From Acidaminobacter sp. JC074 (GTDB taxonomy: Bacteria > Bacillota > Clostridia > Peptostreptococcales > Acidaminobacteraceae), in the NCBI RefSeq assembly GCF_022496765.1, contig NZ_VANV01000016.1, positions 105,024 through 169,023 of the forward strand: a DNA stretch of 64,000 nt, written 5' to 3'. The first letter of the stretch is position 1. Each line of letters begins with the position of its first letter. The notes below the pieces were generated by a model. The model had not been told where the DNA came from. It did not search any database and was given only the letters and a program-made list of their open reading frames with translations. Shown here piece by piece: positions 54,121 through 64,000 of the stretch. Both the position numbers and the translations under genes were made by a program.

Positions 54121-55242
54121 TTGAAAAAGACATTACTTATATTTTTCATCCTGGTGTTTTCTGTTTCTAGTGTGTACGCAACTGGCGATGATATCGAGCA
54201 GCAAGAAGAAATGCTTGAATTGATTGAAGAAAAATTGAGTCAGCTAGATGATTCCCATCGTGACTTTGTCAATCAAAAAAACGCTATGATTAGAAACATC
54301 CGTTCTCTTGAAGACAGTGTTAGAAATACTGAAGATGAAATAGAAAAATTAAACGGAGATATCGACCTTAACAAAGTTGAAATCGGCAAGGCAACTTTAG
54401 AATTGGCAGCTGCCAAACAGGCCTTAGAAGAAACAACAGACTTAATGGATGATAGACTTCGTATTATGTATATGAATGGCACCATCGGTTATTTAGAGGT
54501 TATTTTGGATTCCAAAAACTTTGAGGATTTATTGACAAGAATCGAAATGCTACAAAGAATCGTGGAATCGGATACAGCTCTAATTGATCAGATGGACAGA
54601 GATAAGCAGTTAGTAGATGAAAAGAAGCAGAATTTAGAAGCGGAACAAGAAAAGCTACTTGCTCTTGAAAATGAACTTCAAGGTAAGCGTAGTCAATTGA
54701 AGGCACAAATTAACGATTTAGAAGTTCAGAAAGCTGCTTTGGAATCGGATATAGCAGCACTGGAAATTCAAATTGATGATACTTATGAAGATGCAGAGAG
54801 AGTTAAAAACATCATTGCAGAGCTGGAACTCTTGCAACAGTATGTTGGTGGTGAAATGACTTGGCCTGTACCAGGAGAGTTCAGAGTAACTTCACCATTT
54901 GGTATGAGACTGCATCCGATATTAAATGTTATGAAACTTCATACTGGTATTGATATTGGTGGTAACGGCAACACAGTCGTAGCAGCCAATAACGGAAAGG
55001 TGATTTGGTCAAACTGGCTTTCATCTTATGGTAAGTGTATTATGATTGACCATGGTGGCGGCTTAGTAACCTTGTATGCACATAATCAAAGCCTAACTGT
55101 GAAAAAGGGTGATGATGTTACAAGAGGTCAAAATATTGCCATTACTGGTTCTACGGGTAATGTAACAGGTGCTCATCTTCACTTTGAGGTTAGAAAAGAT
55201 GGTGAGTTTGTAGATCCAATGGAATACGTGAAAGGTAATTAA
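54121..55242 (+). CDS. Murein hydrolase activator, EnvC/PcsB-like with M23 peptidase domain
   Basis: Signal peptide (about 1-21), long coiled coil (about 25-240), and C-terminal LytM/M23 domain (about 255-370). The zinc-site residues are kept: HTGIDIG and HLHFE, so it may be an active peptidase rather than only an activator. The position after ftsEX matches the known FtsEX-partner layout. TTG start after AGGAGG. Confidence 0.93.
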   Translation: MKKTLLIFFILVFSVSSVYATGDDIEQQEEMLELIEEKLSQLDDSHRDFVNQKNAMIRNIRSLEDSVRNTEDEIEKLNGDIDLNKVEIGKATLELAAAKQALEETTDLMDDRLRIMYMNGTIGYLEVILDSKNFEDLLTRIEMLQRIVESDTALIDQMDRDKQLVDEKKQNLEAEQEKLLALENELQGKRSQLKAQINDLEVQKAALESDIAALEIQIDDTYEDAERVKNIIAELELLQQYVGGEMTWPVPGEFRVTSPFGMRLHPILNVMKLHTGIDIGGNGNTVVAANNGKVIWSNWLSSYGKCIMIDHGGGLVTLYAHNQSLTVKKGDDVTRGQNIAITGSTGNVTGAHLHFEVRKDGEFVDPMEYVKGN

Positions 55243-56433
55243 ATGAAACTGAAGAAAAGCCTGCTACCTTTTGTTCTAGGTGTACTTGTGACACTGGCAA
55301 TCGGCATGGTACTGATAACTACTGAACATGCAGTGCTTATCTCTAGTATCAAATATGACCGCTTGCTAGACATGGACAAGAAGTATGAAAAAGCAGAAAA
55401 AATTAAAGAGGAAATACTCGAAGAGTTTTATCAAGAAATAAGCGAAGAAGAGTTAGAAATCGGTATGTACCGCGGGATGTTTGAAGCAACTGGTGACAAG
55501 TATTCTAGGTACTTTACTGAAGAGGAATTAGAAGCTTACCATGATTCTACCAATGGCAACTATGTTGGGATTGGTGTGCTGAGTGATGTTAGCGAAGGCG
55601 ATATTCACATTACAAGAGTCTTTCCAGAATCACCTGCAGAGAAAGCCGGTATTCTAGCTGGTGATTTTATTATCGAAGTGGATGGTGTATCCATTGAAGA
55701 TAGTGGTTATGAAAAGCTCATTGATATCATGCTTGGTGAAGAAGGTACAGATATAGAGGTTATTGTTAACAGAGACGAAGAAATTATGGTATTTAATTTA
55801 CAACGTGGTCGAGTAGATATTCCATTTATATCTTCTAAAAACTTAGACGGTATTGGCTACATCCATATTTATCAGTTTGGTACTGATGTTTCTAAGGAGT
55901 TTAAGGATCACCTTAAGAGCCTTCAAAAGGAAGGTATTAGAGGTTTGATTCTTGATGTAAGAGACAATCCTGGCGGATTGGTTGCCGAATCTACGGATAT
56001 AGCAGATATGTTAATGAAAGACGGCTTAATCATCTATACACTTGATAATGAAGACAATAGGAGGACCTACAAGTCAGATGCATCAAGCATCGACATTCCA
56101 GTGGTTTGTATTGCCAACGAAAAGAGTGCCAGTGCTTCAGAAATACTTATAGGTGCTTTACAAGATTCTGAAAGTGCCGTGATAGTAGGTGAGCAATCCT
56201 TTGGTAAAGGTATCGTTCAGGGGATTACAAATTTAACGGATGGGACAGGTTATAAGATTACTTATTCTCAGTATTTTACGCCAAATGACAATGTCATTCA
56301 TCAAGTTGGTGTAACACCCGATTACATTGTACCATTTGAGGGTAGTATAAATATATTAGATCCTAATCCAGAGCAGGATCCTCAGTTAGACAAAGCTATA
56401 GAAGTTATGGAAGAGTTGATGCTTTCCAAATAA
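55243..56433 (+). CDS. ctpA: Carboxyl-terminal processing protease, S41 family
   Basis: N-terminal membrane anchor (about 8-30), PDZ domain (about 95-180, GIGVLSDVSEGDIHI), and S41 protease domain with the catalytic serine in KSASASEI and lysine in SFGKGIVQ. It cleaves proteins at their C-termini outside the cell and may control the upstream M23 protein or other cell-wall enzymes. It starts directly after the previous stop codon. Confidence 0.94.
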   Translation: MKLKKSLLPFVLGVLVTLAIGMVLITTEHAVLISSIKYDRLLDMDKKYEKAEKIKEEILEEFYQEISEEELEIGMYRGMFEATGDKYSRYFTEEELEAYHDSTNGNYVGIGVLSDVSEGDIHITRVFPESPAEKAGILAGDFIIEVDGVSIEDSGYEKLIDIMLGEEGTDIEVIVNRDEEIMVFNLQRGRVDIPFISSKNLDGIGYIHIYQFGTDVSKEFKDHLKSLQKEGIRGLILDVRDNPGGLVAESTDIADMLMKDGLIIYTLDNEDNRRTYKSDASSIDIPVVCIANEKSASASEILIGALQDSESAVIVGEQSFGKGIVQGITNLTDGTGYKITYSQYFTPNDNVIHQVGVTPDYIVPFEGSINILDPNPEQDPQLDKAIEVMEELMLSK

Positions 56434-56494
56434 CCAATCATGTGTTATAATATATATTCGTGGAAATCTTTTAAGATTTTAGAAGGAGTTTAGT

Positions 56495-57019
56495 ATGATC
56501 ATTAGAAAAGCAAGTATTTATGATAGTATAGGCGTTACAAAAGTATATGTAGAAACTTGGAAGACAGCTTATCGTGGAATTATTGATCAGGATTATTTAG
56601 AAAACATTAACTATGACAAGCAAAAAAGAAACTTTATGAATCTGTTAAATAAGGAAGCTTTAATCTATGTAGCTGAGTCTAAAATTGGTGAGATTGTTGG
56701 TTATGCAACACCAGAAGTAACAAAAGATGACTTTGGTGTAAACCGTGGTGAAATCTCAATGATTTATGTATTAGACCGTTACCAAGGTGAAGGCATTGGT
56801 CATAAGTTATTACAAAGATCTGCAGAAACATTGGTTAAGTCAGAAATTAAACGTATGATTGTTTGGGTATTAAAAGACAACCCTGCATGTGGTTTCCTTG
56901 AAGCTTTAGGCGGTACACCTAAGGAAACAAGACTTGATCAAATCGGTGGCATTGATTATGTTTCAATCGGTTATGTATGGGACGATATTGAAAATCAATT
57001 TGCATTTAAAGAGTTTTAA
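56495..57019 (+). CDS. GNAT-family N-acetyltransferase
   Basis: The 174-residue protein has a complete GNAT fold: IRKASIYDSIGVTKVYVETW at the N-terminus and the acetyl-CoA loop IYVLDRYQGEGIGHKLLQRS. Codon use is uniform, suggesting good expression. It has its own promoter-like TATAAT upstream (about 56447) and a terminator at 57029. Substrate unknown. Confidence 0.9.
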   Translation: MIIRKASIYDSIGVTKVYVETWKTAYRGIIDQDYLENINYDKQKRNFMNLLNKEALIYVAESKIGEIVGYATPEVTKDDFGVNRGEISMIYVLDRYQGEGIGHKLLQRSAETLVKSEIKRMIVWVLKDNPACGFLEALGGTPKETRLDQIGGIDYVSIGYVWDDIENQFAFKEF

Positions 57020-57028
57020 AAAGTGATG

Positions 57029-57059
57029 ATCTCTGACAAACTGTCAGGGATTATTTTTT
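57029..57059 (+). terminator. Terminator after the GNAT gene
   Basis: ATCTCTGACA and TGTCAGGGAT form a 10-bp stem (one G-U), followed by TATTTTTTA. Confidence 0.75.
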
Positions 57060-57123
57060 AACCCAATTTTAAATTAAGGTCTTTGTAGACTTGTGTTATA
57101 ATGTGAGGAGTAGGAGGTTTTCA

Positions 57124-58230
57124 ATGAAAAACAAAATTCCTTATTTAGAGTTTTTACCAATCCTGGTTATTGGTTTGGTTTTATTTAAGTTGGTCGACCG
57201 AATAGATGAGTTTGGACTTCTGGTTGTTGGTGCTTTAAGGGTACTACAACCCGTCTTTTGGGCAATCGGTGTGGCCTACGTCTTAAATCCTATGATGAAG
57301 TTTTTTCAAAGGAAGTTTAAGATGCCTAGGATACTTGCCATTTTGAGCTGTTATGTGATTGTGATCGGCATCATCATCACCTTGATTACCATCGTTATTC
57401 CAATGATTGTGGAGAATGTAGTAGAACTCGCTGGTAATATTGAAACTTATCAAGAGATGGCCATCGAGTATTTCCAAGACAATGTGGCTTCTACATCATG
57501 GTATAAAGACTTAGGTCTCAGCGAATATTTGACCATTGATAAACTGTCAACTGATATTGTGAGCATACCTGATTTATTAAACAGTGTTCTGAATGGTTTA
57601 GTTGGCTTTGTAGGTGGCTTCTTTGGTGGTACATTTAAGATCATTGTCGGTTTTATTATTGCCGTATACTTATTGTTGGACAAGGAAAAGTTTCAAGTTG
57701 GCTTAAAAAAGATCGTTTATGGTTTCTTTAAGGAGAAGCAAGCTGACTTGACCATCATCTTCTTTGGTGATGTTAACAAGATTTTTTCTAGATATATCAT
57801 TGGTAAGACCATTGATTCGGCCATTATTGGCATGCTGTGTTTCATTGGACTTGTTATCCTTCAAACACCTTATGCAGCCTTAATAGCCATTATTGTCGGT
57901 ATTACCAATATGATTCCATATTTCGGACCTTTTATCGGTATGGTACCTGCTATCATCCTGACTTTGTTTGTAAGTCCTATTAAAGCTGTATGGGTTGGTC
58001 TATTTATATTTGGACTCCAGCAGTTTGATGGTTATTATTTAGGACCTAAGATATTAGGGGATTCAGTTGGTTTGTCTCCTTTCTGGATTATATTAGGTAT
58101 ACTTGTTGGTGGTTCAATGATGGGTGTGCTGGGTATGTTATTAGCAGTCCCTGTTGTTGCGGTTATGCAAATGGTCTTTACAAGAGCAGTTGAAAAAAGG
58201 CTGAGTAAAAAAGATATTATTGTTGAGTAA
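57124..58230 (+). CDS. AI-2E family transporter (PerM-like)
   Basis: The 368-residue protein has about eight membrane helices and the family motif IPYFGPFIGMVPA. Members export small molecules or act as sodium/proton antiporters; the autoinducer-2 role is shown only for some. ATG 57124 follows AGGAGG; ATG at 57091 is upstream in frame without RBS. A terminator follows at 58229-58260. Confidence 0.9.
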   Translation: MKNKIPYLEFLPILVIGLVLFKLVDRIDEFGLLVVGALRVLQPVFWAIGVAYVLNPMMKFFQRKFKMPRILAILSCYVIVIGIIITLITIVIPMIVENVVELAGNIETYQEMAIEYFQDNVASTSWYKDLGLSEYLTIDKLSTDIVSIPDLLNSVLNGLVGFVGGFFGGTFKIIVGFIIAVYLLLDKEKFQVGLKKIVYGFFKEKQADLTIIFFGDVNKIFSRYIIGKTIDSAIIGMLCFIGLVILQTPYAALIAIIVGITNMIPYFGPFIGMVPAIILTLFVSPIKAVWVGLFIFGLQQFDGYYLGPKILGDSVGLSPFWIILGILVGGSMMGVLGMLLAVPVVAVMQMVFTRAVEKRLSKKDIIVE

Positions 58231-58260
58231 TCCTGGGTGACCAGGATTATTGTATTTTTA
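58229..58260 (+). terminator. Terminator after the AI-2E transporter gene
   Basis: AATCCTGG and CCAGGATT form an 8-bp stem with a GTGA loop, followed by ATTGTATTTTT. Confidence 0.75.
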
Positions 58261-58284
58261 CGAAAATAGTGTACAATGAAATAG

Positions 58285-58313
58285 TTGACGTATGGTCATA
58301 AAAGTCATATAAT
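58285..58313 (+). promoter_or_regulatory. Strong sigma-A promoter of uvrBA
   Basis: TTGACG (58285-58290) and a perfect TATAAT (58308-58313) are 17 bp apart. Confidence 0.85.
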
Positions 58314-58317
58314 TGAA

Positions 58318-58333
58318 ACGAACGTACGTTTGT
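58318..58333 (+). promoter_or_regulatory. LexA (DinR) SOS box
   Basis: ACGAACGTACGTTTGT fits the Bacillota SOS box CGAACN4GTTCG with one mismatch in the last part. It lies at the expected transcription start of uvrBA, so LexA binding would block it until DNA damage. Confidence 0.85.
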
Positions 58334-58343
58334 AGGAGGTTTT

Positions 58344-60320
58344 ATGAAGAAGTTTGAATTGGTATCTGAATACAAGCCAACAGGTGATCAACCTGAAGCG
58401 ATAGATAAATTGGTCAAGAGCATTGAAAGTGGAGAAAGGTATCAAACACTTTTAGGTGTTACAGGCTCTGGTAAGACGTTTACCATGGCTAATGTCATTG
58501 AAAAAGTCCAAAAGAAGACCTTGGTGATAGCCCATAACAAAACTTTGGCAGGTCAGCTTTGTGCAGAGTTCAAAGAATTCTTTCCAAACAATGCAGTAGA
58601 ATTCTTCGTCTCGTATTATGACTATTATCAACCGGAAGCTTATATACCTGGAGCTGATGTCTTTATTGAAAAGGATTCATCTATTAATGATGAAATTGAT
58701 AAACTTAGGCATAGCGCGACCTTGTCTTTGTTTGATAGAGATGATGTTATTGTTGTTGCATCAGTGTCTTGTATATATGGTCTTGGTGATCCCGTTGACT
58801 ATAAAAACATGGTTATATCACTCCGTCCTGGTATGGAAAAATCACGCGAGTCATTGATAGAGAAATTAGTTGAGCTTCAATACAATAGAAATGATATTTC
58901 ATTTGTTCGTGGTACTTTTAGAGTACGTGGTGACGTAGTAGAGATTTTTCCAATTTCAAATGATAAGATTGCCTATAGGGTTGAGTTCTTTGGCGATGAA
59001 GTAGATCGGATTTCTGAAGTGAATGTTGTCACAGGTGAAATATTGGGTTTAAGAGATCATGTAGCTGTTTTACCAGCCTCTCACTATGTTACTCAGAAAG
59101 AAAAAATTGACGCTGCCATCAAGCGAATTGAAGACGAGATGATAGAGCAAGTTCAAGTCTTTAAGGAACAAGGTAAGCTTATAGAAGCACAGCGTATTGA
59201 GCAAAGAACCAATTATGATATTGAAATGTTAAAAGAAGTTGGTTTTTGTTCAGGTATAGAGAACTATTCAAGACCTATTTCAGGTAGAGAAGCTGGCTGT
59301 AGACCTTATACACTACTGGATTACTTTGGTGATGATTGGATGGTTGTTATTGATGAGTCCCATGTATCGATCCCTCAAATAAGAGGTATGTATGCTGGTG
59401 ACCAATCAAGAAAGAAAACCTTAGTGGATTATGGTTTTAGATTGCCATCTGCCATGGATAATAGACCCCTTAATTTTGATGAGTTTGAGTCACTGATTAA
59501 ACAAGCAGTTTTCGTATCTGCAACACCAGGACCTTATGAAAAGGAACACAGTAAAGAGGTAGTTGAGCAGATTATCAGACCAACAGGTCTTCTTGATCCG
59601 CCAATTGATATCAGACCTGTAGAGGGTCAAATTGATGACCTTTATACAGAAATCATGAACCGTACTAAGAAAAATGAGCGTGTACTGGTTACAACTCTGA
59701 CTAAGAAGATGGCAGAGGATTTAACAGACTACTTTAAAGAGCTCAATGTTAAGGTTAAGTACATGCACTCGGATATTGATACTTTTGAGCGTCTAGATAT
59801 CATAAGAGACCTTAGAAAAGGTGAATTTGATGTACTTATTGGTATCAACCTCTTAAGAGAGGGACTTGACTTGCCAGAGGTTTCATTGGTTGCCATATTA
59901 GATGCAGACAAAGAAGGTTTTTTACGTTCTGAAACATCTTTGATTCAGACCGTTGGTCGTGCTGCAAGAAACTCTGAAGGTAAGGTAATTATGTATGCCA
60001 ACAGAATTACTAAATCCATGCAGAAGACAATTGATGAAACACTTAGAAGAAGAAAATTACAGGAAGATTATAACTCAGAACATGGTATTATTCCAAAGAC
60101 CATTTCAAAGACAATTAGAGATGAAATCAAGGCAACGCATGTTGCAGAGGATGATGCATTATATGAAGAAATGTCAGAATATGATGCAGAAGACCTGTAT
60201 GAGTTAATAGAAAATATAAGAGATGAGATGAAGCAGGCTGCAGGCGATTTACAGTTTGAGCGTGCGGCTGAGTTAAGAGATAAAATCACAGACTTAGAAA
60301 AGTTAATTGATAAGAAATAA
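58344..60320 (+). CDS. uvrB: Excinuclease ABC subunit B
   Basis: Helicase-like repair subunit with Walker [12 protein letters not shown], the beta-hairpin region [12 protein letters not shown], motifs DESHVS and QTVGRAARN, and the C-terminal UVR domain ([12 protein letters not shown]). Normal length of 658 residues. RBS is TAGGAGG. It is followed by uvrA after 11 bp. Confidence 0.97.
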   Translation: MKKFELVSEYKPTGDQPEAIDKLVKSIESGERYQTLLGVTGSGKTFTMANVIEKVQKKTLVIAHNKTLAGQLCAEFKEFFPNNAVEFFVSYYDYYQPEAYIPGADVFIEKDSSINDEIDKLRHSATLSLFDRDDVIVVASVSCIYGLGDPVDYKNMVISLRPGMEKSRESLIEKLVELQYNRNDISFVRGTFRVRGDVVEIFPISNDKIAYRVEFFGDEVDRISEVNVVTGEILGLRDHVAVLPASHYVTQKEKIDAAIKRIEDEMIEQVQVFKEQGKLIEAQRIEQRTNYDIEMLKEVGFCSGIENYSRPISGREAGCRPYTLLDYFGDDWMVVIDESHVSIPQIRGMYAGDQSRKKTLVDYGFRLPSAMDNRPLNFDEFESLIKQAVFVSATPGPYEKEHSKEVVEQIIRPTGLLDPPIDIRPVEGQIDDLYTEIMNRTKKNERVLVTTLTKKMAEDLTDYFKELNVKVKYMHSDIDTFERLDIIRDLRKGEFDVLIGINLLREGLDLPEVSLVAILDADKEGFLRSETSLIQTVGRAARNSEGKVIMYANRITKSMQKTIDETLRRRKLQEDYNSEHGIIPKTISKTIRDEIKATHVAEDDALYEEMSEYDAEDLYELIENIRDEMKQAAGDLQFERAAELRDKITDLEKLIDKK

Positions 60321-60331
60321 TCGGAGGCAAC

Positions 60332-63151
60332 ATGTCTAAGAAGTTTATAGAAATAAAAGGTGCTAAGGAGCATAATCTAAAGAATGTCGATGTAAAGATT
60401 CCTAGAGACCAGTTTGTTGTTATCACTGGTCTGAGTGGGTCTGGTAAATCGTCACTTGCATTTGATACCATTTATGCAGAAGGGCAAAGACGTTATGTAG
60501 AGAGTTTGTCATCATATGCTAGACAATTCTTAGGTCAAATGGAAAAGCCAAATGTTGAATACATTGAAGGTTTATCACCAGCCATATCCATAGATCAAAA
60601 AACAACCAATAGAAACCCTAGATCTACAGTTGGTACAGTAACAGAAATATATGATTACTTCAGACTGTTATTTGCTAGAGTAGGTACACCACATTGTCCT
60701 ACTTGCGGTAGAGTTATTTCACAACAAAGTGTAGATGAAATTGTAGATAACATATTGTCATTCCCGGAGAGAACTCGAATCCAGCTACTGGCACCTATCG
60801 TAGTTGGTAAGAAGGGTACCCATAAAAGGGATCTGAACATGATCAGAAAAGATGGTTATGTTCGTGTACGTGTTAATGGTGAGATGCGTGAACTCAGTGA
60901 AGAAATTGAATTAGAGAAGAATAAAAAACATACCATTGAAGTGGTTGTAGATAGATTGATTGTTAAGCCTGGAATTGAAAAACGTTTAACAGATTCAGTA
61001 GAGACTGTATTAAAACTTACAGAAGGTGTTTTAATTTGTCATAAGGAAGATGGGGATGAGATCTTTAATACAAACTTCTCATGTCCAGAGCATGGCGCAG
61101 GTATTGCTGAAATGGAACCAAGAATGTTCTCCTTTAATGCACCATATGGGGCATGTCCAGAATGTAAAGGTTTAGGCCATAAGTTAGAGATTGATCCAGC
61201 TCTTGTTGTTGAAGATAAAAATTTATCTATTCGAAATGGGGCGATTGCACCTTTTTCTTCAAGTGCTGAAGGGACTTACTATGTTCAAATGTTTGCATCC
61301 ATTCTTGAGCACCATGGTCATGACATAGACACGCCATTTAAAGACTTGTCAAAGAAGTGTCAAGATGAACTGCTTTATGGTTCAAATGGTCGTATCATCG
61401 AGTTTAGATTTGCCTCAAAGTTCGATGATGATTATAGAACCTACAAAGCACCTTTTGAAGGTGTAATCAACAATCTTCAGAGAAGATTTAAGGAAACAAA
61501 CTCTGATTATATGAGAAACAAGATTCAAGAATACATGTCTTTAAACCCATGTCCAAAGTGTCATGGTAGAAGACTAAAAGATGAGTCTCTAGCTGTAACT
61601 GTTGGTGGAAAGAACATTGATGATGCAACCAAATTTTCTGTAAAGGACGCACTTGCTTTCTTTAAAGGACTTGAGTTTGATACAAATAACACTGTGATTG
61701 CTGAACAGATTTTAAAGGAGATTATTGCTAGACTCCAGTTTTTAAGTGATGTTGGTTTAGACTACTTATCATTAGACCGTTCTGCTTCTACACTATCTGG
61801 TGGTGAGTCTCAGCGTATTCGACTTGCCACTCAAATTGGATCAAGTTTAGTAGGTGTCCTTTATATTCTAGATGAGCCTTCTATTGGTCTACACCAGAAG
61901 GATAATGAAAAGTTGATCGGTACACTTAGAAATCTGACGGATATCGGTAACACCGTTATTGTTGTAGAACATGATGAAGATACCATTAAAAGTGCTGATT
62001 ATGTCTTAGATATTGGTCCTGGCGCTGGTGAACACGGTGGTGAGATCATTGCATCAGGTACAGTTAACCAGATTGTAAAAAATAAGAAGTCTATTACCGG
62101 TCAGTTTATTTCAGGTAAACGTCAAATAGCCATTCCTGAACTTAGACGTGAAGGTAATGGTCATGCCATAACAGTTTATGGTGCAGAAGAAAACAACTTA
62201 AAGAAAATAGATGTATCATTCCCGCTTGGTAAGATGGTTTGTATCACTGGTGTTTCTGGCTCGGGTAAATCTACTTTAGTTAATGAAATTTTATATAAGT
62301 CTCTTGCCAATAAACTTTTAAGAAATAAGAGAAAAGCTGGTAAACATGACCGTGTAGAAGGCTTAGAAGTTATAGATAAGGTTATTGATATTGATCAGTC
62401 GCCTATCGGACGTACACCAAGGTCTAATCCAGCGACTTATACAGGTATGTTTGATCATATTAGAGATTTATTTGCTTTGGTACCAGAAGCCAAGTCACGT
62501 GGCTACAAGAAGGGGCGATTCAGCTTTAACGTTAAAGGCGGTCGATGTGAATCTTGTAATGGTGACGGTATCAATAAGATAGAAATGCACTTTTTACCAG
62601 ATGTATATGTTCAATGTGATGTATGTAAAGGTAAACGTTACAATAGAGAAACATTAGAAGTAAAGTATAAGGGTAAAAATATTTCTGAAGTATTAGATTT
62701 AACAGTAGAAGAAGGATTAACTTTCTTTGAAAATATTCCTAAGATTAAAAATAAACTACAGACTTTATCAGATGTAGGTTTAGATTATATCAGATTGGGT
62801 CAGCCATCTACTCAATTATCAGGTGGTGAGGCACAGCGTATTAAGCTTGCTACAGAGTTATCTAAGAGGTCGACAGGTAAAACGCTCTATATTCTTGATG
62901 AACCAACAACAGGTCTTCATATGGCCGATGTTGAGCATTTAATCAAGGTATTAGATCGTCTAGTAGATGCAGGCAACTCGGTGCTTGTTATTGAGCATAA
63001 CCTAGATGTTATCAAGTGTGCTGACCATATTGTAGACCTAGGACCGGACGGTGGTGACCGTGGTGGTACAGTGGTTGTAGAGGGAACGCCAGAACAAGTT
63101 GCAGAGCATCAAGGTTCTTACACTGGAGAGTTCTTAAGAAAGATGCTTTAA
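60332..63151 (+). CDS. uvrA: Excinuclease ABC subunit A
   Basis: Damage-recognition ATPase with two ABC modules: Walker [12 protein letters not shown] and [11 protein letters not shown], signatures LSGGESQRI and LSGGEAQRI, and two zinc modules (CPTCGRV near the start, CPECKGLG and [16 protein letters not shown]). Length 939 is standard. It forms one SOS-controlled operon with uvrB. Confidence 0.98.
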   Translation: MSKKFIEIKGAKEHNLKNVDVKIPRDQFVVITGLSGSGKSSLAFDTIYAEGQRRYVESLSSYARQFLGQMEKPNVEYIEGLSPAISIDQKTTNRNPRSTVGTVTEIYDYFRLLFARVGTPHCPTCGRVISQQSVDEIVDNILSFPERTRIQLLAPIVVGKKGTHKRDLNMIRKDGYVRVRVNGEMRELSEEIELEKNKKHTIEVVVDRLIVKPGIEKRLTDSVETVLKLTEGVLICHKEDGDEIFNTNFSCPEHGAGIAEMEPRMFSFNAPYGACPECKGLGHKLEIDPALVVEDKNLSIRNGAIAPFSSSAEGTYYVQMFASILEHHGHDIDTPFKDLSKKCQDELLYGSNGRIIEFRFASKFDDDYRTYKAPFEGVINNLQRRFKETNSDYMRNKIQEYMSLNPCPKCHGRRLKDESLAVTVGGKNIDDATKFSVKDALAFFKGLEFDTNNTVIAEQILKEIIARLQFLSDVGLDYLSLDRSASTLSGGESQRIRLATQIGSSLVGVLYILDEPSIGLHQKDNEKLIGTLRNLTDIGNTVIVVEHDEDTIKSADYVLDIGPGAGEHGGEIIASGTVNQIVKNKKSITGQFISGKRQIAIPELRREGNGHAITVYGAEENNLKKIDVSFPLGKMVCITGVSGSGKSTLVNEILYKSLANKLLRNKRKAGKHDRVEGLEVIDKVIDIDQSPIGRTPRSNPATYTGMFDHIRDLFALVPEAKSRGYKKGRFSFNVKGGRCESCNGDGINKIEMHFLPDVYVQCDVCKGKRYNRETLEVKYKGKNISEVLDLTVEEGLTFFENIPKIKNKLQTLSDVGLDYIRLGQPSTQLSGGEAQRIKLATELSKRSTGKTLYILDEPTTGLHMADVEHLIKVLDRLVDAGNSVLVIEHNLDVIKCADHIVDLGPDGGDRGGTVVVEGTPEQVAEHQGSYTGEFLRKML

Positions 63152-63208
63152 TACTAAAGGTTTAAGGTAAATATAGTGGGTATATAATGAATAGAAATAG
63201 GAGGTCTT

Positions 63209-63769
63209 ATGCTTCAGTCTCTTAAATATTCAGCTTATACCCAAAATGTCCTTCCTTCAGATGAAAAGTTCAAAGTTAAAGACGTCAGTTTTGTTAAGGC
63301 TGAAACTGCCAAAGAACGTCAGATTAAGGACGAAATAGAAAGGCTTGAGTCCTGGGAGGACTATGTTAAAAGCCATGAGCTTGCACACGGTGTCGTCGGA
63401 GGATCTTCCGTTGGCTCGTCTTCTTATGTCTATACCTATGGTCCAGATGGCAAGAAGTATATTCAAGGTGGACAAGTCAGCGTTTATATTCCAAAAGGTT
63501 TAGATGAAGCATCCATGGCATCTTTGAAGCGTTTGAAAAATGCCCCTGGGGCATCAAAAGATATGTCTATGAAAGATATGACCAGTGGTGCAATTATCAG
63601 TGCTGTGGAACGATCAAGAGCTTTTAAGCTGAGGATGAAAGAAGCCACAGAGAAATATGAAAAGCAAAAGATATTAGAAGCTGAAGAGGCCATTGATAAT
63701 GGTCAAGAGATATTTGCATATAAAAAACTAGATATTTCAAGTACTAGATTAATTGAATTGTTTGTTTAG
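63209..63769 (+). CDS. SprA-related putative metallopeptidase
   Basis: The 186-residue protein has His56-Glu57-x-x-His60 in KSHELAHGVVGG, matching the HExxH motif of the SprA-related family (PF12118). Next comes YVYTYGPDGKKYIQGGQVSV in part, also typical, followed by a helical coiled segment. No signal peptide is seen. Function unknown. RBS AGGAGG. Confidence 0.8.
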   Translation: MLQSLKYSAYTQNVLPSDEKFKVKDVSFVKAETAKERQIKDEIERLESWEDYVKSHELAHGVVGGSSVGSSSYVYTYGPDGKKYIQGGQVSVYIPKGLDEASMASLKRLKNAPGASKDMSMKDMTSGAIISAVERSRAFKLRMKEATEKYEKQKILEAEEAIDNGQEIFAYKKLDISSTRLIELFV

Positions 63770-63867
63770 GTTTAAAGACTTGCTCTTTAGACCTTTTCAT
63801 TGTAATGAAAACTTGTTTTCATAAGCAACGAAGCACTCGATGTGCTGAGTTCTTATTGTAAAAAGAA

Positions 63868-63890
63868 AACCACTGGTTCGACCAGTGGTT
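63868..63890. terminator. Perfect 10-bp hairpin after the SprA-like gene
   Basis: AACCACTGGT and ACCAGTGGTT form a perfect 10-bp stem with a TCG loop. On the plus strand the tail is poor (CTAAAAAG); on the minus strand it is followed by TTTTCTTTTT. So it is a better terminator for minus-strand transcription. Confidence 0.65.
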
Positions 63891-63922
63891 CTAAAAAGCT
63901 TTAGCTATGAGCGGTGTTTTTA

Positions 63923-63980
63923 CCTCCTTATGATACGATTAAGATGGTTCGCCAACCAGAATAAATGAATCATAAGGAGG
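63923..63980 (+). promoter_or_regulatory. RBS-sequestering hairpin at the start of the next gene
   Basis: CCTCCTTATGAT (63923-63934) and ATCATAAGGAGG (63969-63980) form a perfect 12-bp stem that contains the whole Shine-Dalgarno sequence AGGAGG (63975-63980). An inner stem TGGTT/AACCA with a CGCC loop (63945-63958) is nested inside. When folded, the ribosome site is closed. This could be a thermosensor, riboswitch, or protein-binding translation control site. Confidence 0.7.
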
Positions 63981-63988
63981 ATCCGAAT

Positions 63989-64000
63989 ATGGATATGAAT
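63989..64000 (+). CDS. Start of a gene running off the window
   Basis: ATG at 63989 lies eight bases after AGGAGG; only four codons are visible (MDMN). The product cannot be named. Its translation is probably controlled by the hairpin upstream. Confidence 0.5.

Overview
The window looks like a low-GC, anaerobic, motile member of the Bacillota, probably class Clostridia. The reasons are the AT-rich codon use, strong AGGAGG ribosome binding sites, two T-box leaders, complete [FeFe]-hydrogenase maturation genes (hydE, hydG, hydF), a mannitol PTS and three chemoreceptor-type genes. The genus cannot be fixed from sequence alone. Genes run mostly on the + strand; five isolated genes (or pairs) are on the - strand.

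Layout: (1) 1-762, the end of an XRE-TPR type regulator. (2) 954-10489, a self-contained hexitol PTS cassette: EIICB, MtlR activator, second EIICBA, PfkB-type 1-phosphofructokinase, zinc dehydrogenase, HPr and Enzyme I. (3) 10500-16920, T-box controlled aminoacyl-tRNA synthetases: a short AlaRS without its C-terminal domain, then two overlapping ThrRS genes. (4) 17125-25516, a Lon-family protease, a frameshifted chemoreceptor-like gene, an FMN reductase, small proteins, and a diguanylate cyclase overlapping an unusual 2-hydroxyacid-dehydrogenase-like gene. (5) 25633-29561, an AraC regulator, an orphan sugar-binding lipoprotein and a GH43 glycosidase. (6) 29655-34397, Dus, HAD phosphatase, NAD(P)HX repair enzyme and an aminotransferase. 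(7) 34473-42072, three short-chain dehydrogenases with a TetR and two paralogous AraC regulators and a chemoreceptor; repeated TGGCG-N5-TG motifs lie in three intergenic regions here. (8) 42135-46236, hydrogenase maturation operon behind a structured leader with a terminator. (9) 46366-47672, an XRE-TPR regulator followed by a small secreted-type peptide gene, resembling an RRNPP peptide-sensing pair. (10) 47806-52364, Cache chemoreceptor, GNAT, a HAD protein and a zincin lipoprotein. (11) 52536-56433, ftsE-ftsX-M23 activator-carboxyl-terminal protease, a cell-wall/division operon. (12) 57124-63151, AI-2E family transporter and LexA-box-preceded uvrB-uvrA. (13) 63209-64000, an SprA-like metallopeptidase and the start of a gene whose ribosome binding site is locked in a 12-bp hairpin.

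The most interesting candidates are the RRNPP-like regulator/peptide pair, the self-contained mannitol cassette that may run through fructose 1-phosphate, the two ThrRS genes with mosaic similarity, the cyclase coupled to a dehydrogenase fold missing catalytic residues, the AraC/SDR motif cluster, and the RBS-sequestering hairpin at the right edge. No tRNA, rRNA, insertion sequence or CRISPR array was seen.
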